Below are positions 58,746-64,000 of a stretch of 64,000 bases of DNA, piece after piece. The stretch covers positions 62,001-126,000 of the forward strand of contig NZ_LTZG01000021.1 in the NCBI RefSeq assembly GCF_001592825.1, given 5' to 3'. Below the pieces are notes generated by a model. That model worked only from the letters and a program-made list of their open reading frames with translations. It was not told the origin of the DNA and searched no databases. The position numbers and the translations under genes were made by a program. This DNA comes from Planococcus maritimus. Its GTDB lineage: Bacteria; Bacillota; Bacilli; Bacillales_A; Planococcaceae. Position 1 is the stretch's first letter. Every line of letters starts with the position of its first letter.

Positions 58746-58796
58746 GGGTGTTCCCCCTCAGCGATTCATCTTCCCAAAACAGAAGGCGATTCAAAT

Positions 58797-58831
58797 GAAA
58801 GGGACGGAATCAAGGTTCAATTCCGTCCCCC
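58797..58831 (-). terminator. terminator of the DUF1292 gene
   Basis: GGGACGGAAT pairs with ATTCCGTCCC, followed on the minus strand by TTTCATTTG. Confidence 0.8.
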
Positions 58832-58837
58832 TTATGG

Positions 58838-59146
58838 TTATTGCTCTTCGTTTTCTTCTTCTTCCTCGAGGAAAGTGTTAAGCATTTCTTCGATCATGTC
58901 CCATTCTTCTTCAGTTTCTACTGGGCGAAGTTCGCCACCGGAAACTTTCTCATCAGAATCCAGGTTTTCAGTGAAAGAAGATGCGTGGATTTCAATCTCG
59001 CCTTCTTCGTCTTCATCTGCTCCTACTGGGAAATACAAGACGTATGACTTTCCGAAATCTTCCGATTCAAATGTGAACAACACTTCGAATAATTGCTCGT
59101 TTCCGTGCTCGTCCACTACTGTAATATGCTCTTGACCATGTTCCAT
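58838..59146 (-). CDS. yrzB: DUF1292 family protein (YrzB-like)
   Basis: The 102-residue, strongly acidic protein has the DUF1292 core ([20 protein letters not shown], about 8-27, and [20 protein letters not shown]) and a poly-Glu tail ([11 protein letters not shown]). Function unknown. It sits in the conserved yrzL-yrrK-yrzB order 13 nt after ruvX. The ATG at 59146 has TGAGGTGAC at good spacing. Confidence 0.92.
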   Translation of the reverse strand: MEHGQEHITVVDEHGNEQLFEVLFTFESEDFGKSYVLYFPVGADEDEEGEIEIHASSFTENLDSDEKVSGGELRPVETEEEWDMIEEMLNTFLEEEEENEEQ

Positions 59147-59159
59147 TTGTGTCACCTCA

Positions 59160-59576
59160 TCATTTTTTTGAATCAAGATAGCCTTGTAAAATCATCACTG
59201 CGGCCATCTTGTCGATTACTTTTTTGCGATTTTTTCGGCTGACATCGGCAGAAATCAGCATTTTCTCTGCTGCCATTGTTGTCAGTCTTTCATCCCAAAG
59301 CACTACCGGTATATCATATCCTTCTTTTAGCAATGCTGCAAACTTTTCGGAAGCTTCTGCCCGTGGCCCGATAGAGTTATTCATGTTCTTCGGGTAGCCC
59401 ACGACCGCTTCCGTTACTTTGTACTCCTTGATCAATTCGCCAAGACGTTCAAGGCCAAACTGGCCATTCGCCTCATCGATTTTGACGGTTTCAATGCCCT
59501 GGGCTGTCCAGCCAAGCGCATCACTAATCGCCACTCCGATCGTTTTGGAGCCAACATCCAATCCCATTGTTCGCAT
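59160..59576 (-). CDS. ruvX: RuvX/YqgF family Holliday junction resolvase-like protein
   Basis: The 138-residue RNase H-fold protein has [15 protein letters not shown] (5-19), [16 protein letters not shown] and [16 protein letters not shown] with conserved acidic residues. The family is annotated as a putative resolvase and also acts on pre-16S rRNA 5' ends. It is 2 nt after yrzL and 13 nt before yrzB. Confidence 0.94.
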   Translation of the reverse strand: MRTMGLDVGSKTIGVAISDALGWTAQGIETVKIDEANGQFGLERLGELIKEYKVTEAVVGYPKNMNNSIGPRAEASEKFAALLKEGYDIPVVLWDERLTTMAAEKMLISADVSRKNRKKVIDKMAAVMILQGYLDSKK

Positions 59577-59578
59577 AA

Positions 59579-59845
59579 TTATTCCTCGTTATTCTTTTTG
59601 ATATAGAACTTCACCAGTTCTTCCAAAATTTCATCCCGCTCCAGTTTCCGGATCATGTTCCGGGCATCCTGGTGGCGAGGGATATAAGCCGGATCACCTG
59701 AAAGCAGATACCCGACGATCTGATTGATCGGGTTATAGCCTTTTTCTTCTAGAGCAGCATGGACCTGCAACATTACTTGCTTTACGTCCTGCTCCATCGA
59801 CTCATCGGATGAATCAAATTTCATCGTGCGATCAAATGAGCTCAC
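59579..59845 (-). CDS. yrzL: IreB family regulatory phosphoprotein
   Basis: The 88-residue protein has the family's [20 protein letters not shown] stretch (about 41-60) and [20 protein letters not shown]. IreB in Enterococcus is a target of the IreK/IreP kinase-phosphatase pair in cephalosporin resistance. The start is the GTG at 59845, 6 nt after GAGGTG, giving [11 protein letters not shown], which matches orthologues better than the longer frame or the later ATG. Confidence 0.92.
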   Translation of the reverse strand: MSSFDRTMKFDSSDESMEQDVKQVMLQVHAALEEKGYNPINQIVGYLLSGDPAYIPRHQDARNMIRKLERDEILEELVKFYIKKNNEE

Positions 59846-59902
59846 GACAAGCACCTCACTTTCGGAATGTGTATTGGCAATTCGTTCCTCGTGCTGAATC
59901 CC

Positions 59903-59930
59903 ATTATAACTGAAAGCGCGGATTTGTTAA
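59903..59930 (-). promoter_or_regulatory. SigA promoter of yrzL-ruvX-yrzB
   Basis: On the minus strand TTAACA-N16-TATAAT, straight after the alaS stop. No terminator is seen between alaS and yrzL. Confidence 0.6.
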
Positions 59931-59932
59931 AC

Positions 59933-62557
59933 CTATTTGACTAAAGTGTAGACCGATTCAAGAGCGGCCTCTAGTTGCTCTGGATTTTTTGCCCCAGCCA
60001 TCGCCATGTCCGGGCGTCCGCCGCCTTTGCCGCCGCATTGTTCAGCGACCGCTTTGACGATATTGCCGGCGTGGTAATCCTGGCCCGCAATGTTTTTCGA
60101 AACACCCGCTGCTAGCATGACTTTGTCGCCGTCGCTTGCTCCCAGAACAATCACAGCCTGCTCAAATTTCGCTTTCAAATCGTCGACCATTTGGCGTAAT
60201 TGGTTATTATCTTTTGCTTGAACTTTTGCTGATAATACTGTCACATCTCCGACTTTTCTTGCCGATTCCAGCAATTCACCGGACTGGGCATTAGCGATTT
60301 TCTGCAGCAGTGATTCATTTTCGCGCTGCAAAGCTTTGACATCGGCTTGCGTCGCTTCAATTTTTTGAACGACATCACGTGGGTTGGCTTTCAAAAGAGA
60401 AGCTGCTTGTTCTAACACTTTCTCCCCTTGTTTAATGCTGGTAAACGCACCCTTGCCGGTCAATGCTTCAATGCGGCGAACTCCAGCTCCGATGCCGCTT
60501 TCTGAGACGATTTTAAAGACGCCGATTTCAGAAGTGTTCGCTACATGGATACCGCCGCACAATTCGAGCGAGTAATCGCTGATCGCAACGACGCGGACCA
60601 CATCACCGTATTTTTCGCCAAATAAAGCCATTGCGCCCATGTCTTTTGCTTCCTGCAAGTTATGATAGCCTGACTCGACTTCAATGCCTTCCCAGATTTT
60701 TTCATTCACTGCCTGCTCGATCGTTGCCAGCTCTTCTTTTGTCACTTGCCCAAAATGAGAGAAGTCAAAACGCAGGCGGTCTGGACCAACATAGGACCCC
60801 GCTTGGTTAACATGTGTACCAAGAACGTCTTTCAATGCCTGATGCAAAAGATGAGTCGCGGTATGGTTTTTCACCGTGTGGCGTCGTTCAGAAGCATCGA
60901 CTTTCGCTTTCACAGCCGTTTTCGTCAATTCGCCGGATTCCACTCTGACACGGTGCAAGTTCTGGCCATTCGGTGCTTTTTTGACATCGAGCACAGTAGC
61001 CAAAACCAGATCGTTGGTCAGTGTCCCTTTATCGGCAATCTGTCCACCGCTCTCGGCATAAAATGGCGTACGGTCCAGCACGAGCTGCACTTCTTCGCCT
61101 TCTTGGACACTGTCGACCAATTCTCCGTCTTTTACGATGGCGACGATTTCAGCGTCTGCCACTGTATGCGTATAGCCGATAAATTCGCTTTCTGCTTTGA
61201 TATTGCCAAGCACTTCGGATTGCGTCTGCATGGAGTTAACATTCTGGCGAGCATTTCTCGCACGTTCACGCTGAGCGTTCATCGCCAGTTCAAAACCTGC
61301 GTGATCGACGGTCATTTCCTCGTCTTCTGCGTATTCTTCCGTTAGCTCTACAGGAAAGCCGTACGTGTCATATAAACGGAAAACATCTTCACCCGGAATT
61401 TCGCTGTGGCCTTGTTGTTTTTGCTTTTGGATGACGGTAGACAAAATTTCCAAACCGTCGTGCAAAGTTTCAAGGAAGCGTTCTTCTTCAAGCTTCATGA
61501 CACGGACAATGAAATCTTCCTTGTCTTTCACTTCAGGATAGAAGCTCTGCATGATTTCCCCCACGACCGGCACCAGTTGGTACATGAACGGTTTTTCGAT
61601 ACCAAGTTTCTTCGAATAGCGAACAGCACGGCGCAGCAAGCGGCGCAGCACGTAACCTCGGCCTTCGTTTGACGGCAATGCGCCGTCTCCAATTGCAAAC
61701 GCGACGGTGCGAACATGATCGGCAATCACTTTGAAGGCCATATCCTGCTCTTGGCTGTCGCCATAGGATTTCCCTGAAATTTCTGCGGTCTTCTCAATAA
61801 TTGGTACAAATAAATCTGTATCGTAATTGGTCGGCACGTCCTGAACGACTGAAGCCATGCGCTCGAGACCCATTCCGGTATCAATGTTCTGTTTTGGCAG
61901 CGGCGTGTACGTGTGATCTGCATTATGGTTGAATTGAGAGAACACCAAGTTCCAGATTTCCAAATAACGGTCGTTTTCACCACCTGGATACAATTCTGGG
62001 TCTTTCAAGTCGTTTCCGTAGAACTCACCGCGGTCGTAAAAAATTTCCGAGTTTGGTCCACTTGGGCCTTCCCCGATATCCCAGAAATTCCCTTCCAGTC
62101 GAATAATGCGTTCAGCTGGCACACCGACTTCATTCAGCCAAATAGCATAAGCTTCTTCGTCTTCCGGATGGATGGTCACAGACAATTTCTCTGCATCAAA
62201 GCCGATCCATTTATCGTCCGTAAGAAATTCCCACGCCCAGTGAATAGCCTCCGTTTTGAAATATTCCCCAATCGAGAAGTTGCCGAGCATTTCGAAAAAT
62301 GTATGATGTCGCGCCGTTTTCCCGACATTTTCGATATCGTTTGTGCGGATCGATTTTTGCGCGTTGACGATTCGTGGATTTTCCGGAATCACACGGCCAT
62401 CGAAATATTTTTTTAACGTCGCCACGCCACTGTTGATCCACAATAAAGACGGGTCTTCAAACGGCACGAGCGGCGCGCTCGGTTCTACGTCATGTCCTTT
62501 TTCTTTAAAAAAATCGAGATAGAGCTTACGGATTTCTTCAGCTTTTAAATTCTTCAT
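59933..62557 (-). CDS. alaS: alanyl-tRNA synthetase
   Basis: AlaS charges tRNA-Ala and edits mis-charged Ser/Gly. The 874-residue protein has the class II catalytic core ([25 protein letters not shown], about 62-86), the editing domain with [11 protein letters not shown] (about 565-575) and CGGIHV (about 665), and a C-terminal coiled coil plus DHHA1 domain with [12 protein letters not shown]. The ATG at 62557 follows AAAAGGAGGAA; a longer frame extends into the T-box terminator. Confidence 0.98.
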   Translation of the reverse strand: MKNLKAEEIRKLYLDFFKEKGHDVEPSAPLVPFEDPSLLWINSGVATLKKYFDGRVIPENPRIVNAQKSIRTNDIENVGKTARHHTFFEMLGNFSIGEYFKTEAIHWAWEFLTDDKWIGFDAEKLSVTIHPEDEEAYAIWLNEVGVPAERIIRLEGNFWDIGEGPSGPNSEIFYDRGEFYGNDLKDPELYPGGENDRYLEIWNLVFSQFNHNADHTYTPLPKQNIDTGMGLERMASVVQDVPTNYDTDLFVPIIEKTAEISGKSYGDSQEQDMAFKVIADHVRTVAFAIGDGALPSNEGRGYVLRRLLRRAVRYSKKLGIEKPFMYQLVPVVGEIMQSFYPEVKDKEDFIVRVMKLEEERFLETLHDGLEILSTVIQKQKQQGHSEIPGEDVFRLYDTYGFPVELTEEYAEDEEMTVDHAGFELAMNAQRERARNARQNVNSMQTQSEVLGNIKAESEFIGYTHTVADAEIVAIVKDGELVDSVQEGEEVQLVLDRTPFYAESGGQIADKGTLTNDLVLATVLDVKKAPNGQNLHRVRVESGELTKTAVKAKVDASERRHTVKNHTATHLLHQALKDVLGTHVNQAGSYVGPDRLRFDFSHFGQVTKEELATIEQAVNEKIWEGIEVESGYHNLQEAKDMGAMALFGEKYGDVVRVVAISDYSLELCGGIHVANTSEIGVFKIVSESGIGAGVRRIEALTGKGAFTSIKQGEKVLEQAASLLKANPRDVVQKIEATQADVKALQRENESLLQKIANAQSGELLESARKVGDVTVLSAKVQAKDNNQLRQMVDDLKAKFEQAVIVLGASDGDKVMLAAGVSKNIAGQDYHAGNIVKAVAEQCGGKGGGRPDMAMAGAKNPEQLEAALESVYTLVK

Positions 62558-62577
62558 CAAAATTCCTCCTTTTGCAT

Positions 62578-62815
62578 AATAAAAAGCCTTCATCCCCTAA
62601 TAAAAAGGGACGAAGGCTTGATTCGCGGTACCACCCTGGTTACACAAGGCCTGGGCCATGTGTCTCTCAAGCGCCTTAACGCGGCGGGACGGCAGTGATT
62701 AGCTGCACTCGGGAGTAGCGTTCAATAGATACGGCAGAAGGCCCTTTCAGCCAAGGGAGCCTTTTTCTAAGCAGCCGGATTCTATTTACTGTCTCCGTCT
62801 AAGTGTTGTTTTTCT
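62578..62815 (-). promoter_or_regulatory. T-box riboswitch, alanine
   Basis: A full T-box leader on the minus strand: AGTA loop in GGAGACAGTAAATAG, alanine specifier GCT (complement of 62717-62719, in GAACGCTACTCC), conserved AGGGTGGTACCGCG (62624-62637) and terminator AAGCCTTCGTCCC/GGGGATGAAGGCTT followed by TTTATT (62578-62619). Uncharged tRNA-Ala should open alaS expression. Confidence 0.95.
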
Positions 62816-62827
62816 GTTATAAATTGA

Positions 62828-62856
62828 ATTATAGAAAACCCTGATGGCCTTGTCAA
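62828..62856 (-). promoter_or_regulatory. SigA promoter of alaS
   Basis: On the minus strand TTGACA-N17-TATAAT, a perfect consensus promoter. It begins 7 nt after the recD2 stop. Confidence 0.95.
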
Positions 62857-62862
62857 GCACAC

Positions 62863-64000
62863 TCACGCTTCTTGAAAGTCGCGCGGCGTGATGCCTTCCA
62901 TGCCGATCATCGGATGGATGCGGTGGGCATTTTGCTGTGTCAGGCTTTTTGGCTCGTCGGCTTGTGTTTCGGAAACCGTTTGTTCGGTTTTTGCTTGCGC
63001 CGGATTCTCTGTTGCTGTTGTCGCTGTTGCTGCTGGGGCCTCTGCGATTCCCAGTCTATCTGCCAGCGTCGTCAAGCGGCTCGAATCGTCTGTACGCTCG
63101 ACGCCATATCGGAACACGCCCGGGTCGCCGCAAAGAATGAGGAAATCCCGGCTTCTTGTGATGCCGGTGTAGAGCAAATTGCGGCGCAGCATCTTCATAT
63201 AACCGCGGACGACCGGCATGATGACTGTTGGGAATTCCGAGCCTTGTGCTTTATGAATCGAACAGCAATAAGCGAGCGTCAGCTGGTTTAAATCACTGCG
63301 CTGGTACGTTACTTCGATGCCGTCAAATGACACGACAAGCAAATCCTGCTTTTCCACCGTTTCTTTCGCTTTCATGATGGCGACTACTTCGCCCATATCC
63401 CCGTTAAAGACATTGCTCTCAGGCTGGTTCACTAACTGCAACACTTTGTCGTTGATACGGTAAGTGATGTCACCAAATGCCAGCTCTTTGCGGGAACCGT
63501 CGTCATTCGGGTTGACCATCTGCTGGATCATTTGGTTAAGCGCATCGATGCCTGCTGGCCCTTTATACATTGGCGCAAGCACTTGAATGTCTTTGATCGT
63601 ATGGCCTTTTGACAAAGCACTCTTGACGACTTTTTCAACAACTGTCGAAATTTGGTCTGCCCCGGCACGGATGAACGAACGGTCGGAGGTTTTTGCTTCG
63701 ATATTATCCGGCAGTTTCCCGGCTTTCATTTGGTGTGCGAGTTCAATGATGGACGAACCCGAACTTTGGCGGTAAATTTCCGTCAGCTCGACTTTCGGGA
63801 TGCGGCCGGATGCAAGCATATCGCGCAGCACTTGTCCGGGGCCGACTGGCGGCAATTGATCCTGGTCGCCAACAAAAATCAGCTGGGCGTCAACAGGCAC
63901 CGCTTTTAATAATTGATGGGCAAGCCAAGTGTCGACCATCGACATTTCATCAATGATGATCAATTTGCCTTCAATTTCTTTTTCGGTTTCTTCATCTTTT
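62863..64000 (-). CDS. recD2: ATP-dependent RecD2-type DNA helicase, C-terminal part
   Basis: The gene continues past the right edge; 379 codons are present. Visible helicase motifs are II (LIIIDEMSMVDT), III (FVGDQDQLPPVGPGQVL), IV (VLAPMYKGPAGI), V (LAYCCSIHKAQGSEFPTVIMP) and VI (LLYTGITRSRDFLIL). The Walker A and the N-terminal domain of RecD2 lie outside. RecD2 (YrrC) is a 5'-3' helicase in DNA repair/fork maintenance without RecBC. The C-terminal tail is Ala/Thr/Glu-rich (about 60 residues) and unconserved in look. No terminator separates it from the alaS promoter. Confidence 0.94.
   Translation of the reverse strand, partial: KDEETEKEIEGKLIIIDEMSMVDTWLAHQLLKAVPVDAQLIFVGDQDQLPPVGPGQVLRDMLASGRIPKVELTEIYRQSSGSSIIELAHQMKAGKLPDNIEAKTSDRSFIRAGADQISTVVEKVVKSALSKGHTIKDIQVLAPMYKGPAGIDALNQMIQQMVNPNDDGSRKELAFGDITYRINDKVLQLVNQPESNVFNGDMGEVVAIMKAKETVEKQDLLVVSFDGIEVTYQRSDLNQLTLAYCCSIHKAQGSEFPTVIMPVVRGYMKMLRRNLLYTGITRSRDFLILCGDPGVFRYGVERTDDSSRLTTLADRLGIAEAPAATATTATENPAQAKTEQTVSETQADEPKSLTQQNAHRIHPMIGMEGITPRDFQEA

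Overview
The window is a chromosomal housekeeping segment from a low-to-mid GC Gram-positive bacterium. Gene order follows the Bacillus subtilis yqg-yqf-yqe-yrr region almost gene for gene: sodA, yqgC, ispG, zur, nfo, cshB, ispH, yqfO, trmK, cccA, sigA, dnaG, yqfL, ccpN, glyRS, recO, era, cdd, dgkA, ybeY, pgpH, phoH, floA, nfeD, rpsU, prmA, dnaJ, dnaK, grpE, hrcA, hemW, lepA, rpsT, holA, comEC/EB/EA, yqeM to yqeG, mtnN, greA, udk, mltG, ruvX, alaS, recD2. The sporulation genes found at those positions in B. subtilis (yqfC/yqfD, gpr, spoIIP) are missing, and psd/pssA, deoC and an acyl-CoA dehydrogenase are inserted. I infer a non-sporulating Planococcaceae (Planococcus/Planomicrobium-like). No tRNA, rRNA, prophage, transposase or CRISPR was seen.

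Layout. 1-7.2 kb: sodA start, membrane proteins, a Na/Pi symporter, ispG, a nucleotidase and a Zur-controlled zinc-uptake operon. 7.3-13.3 kb: nfo, cshB, ispH, yqfO, trmK and cccA. 13.4-21.2 kb: a cre-associated acyl-CoA dehydrogenase, sigA-dnaG, the PPDK regulator, ccpN, and glycyl-tRNA synthetase behind a T-box. 21.2-30.6 kb: recO-era-cdd-dgkA-ybeY-pgpH, phoH, and nfeD-floA-yqfB behind a SigW-type promoter. 30.7-38.4 kb: rpsU, deoC, rsmE, prmA and the CIRCE-controlled hrcA-grpE-dnaK-dnaJ operon. 38.4-46.9 kb: hemW, lepA, rpsT, holA, yqzM and the comE DNA-uptake genes. 47-52 kb: a tightly overlapping operon (yqeG to yqeM) for ribosome assembly, NAD, Ap4A and shikimate functions. 52-64 kb: divergent psd/pssA, mtnN, yrrS, greA, udk, trmR, mltG, DUF1292, ruvX, ireB-like, alaS behind a T-box, and the 3' part of recD2.

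Regulation readable in the DNA includes a Zur operator on a consensus SigA promoter, a cre, two CcpN-like operators, two T-boxes, CIRCE, and a TGAAAC-N16-CGTA SigW promoter.

The most unusual signal is an intergenic stem-loop repeat of about 105 nt with three copies (near 10.8, 53.5 and 57.5 kb). Its stems differ between copies by compensatory changes. At the two convergent gene ends (ispH/yqfO and pssA/mtnN) the repeat lies between two 32-nt near-perfect copies of that locus's own terminator, as if insertion had duplicated the terminator. Close behind is a recurring design in which terminator hairpins carry the stop codon in the loop (recO, phoH, yqfB-like, yrrS).
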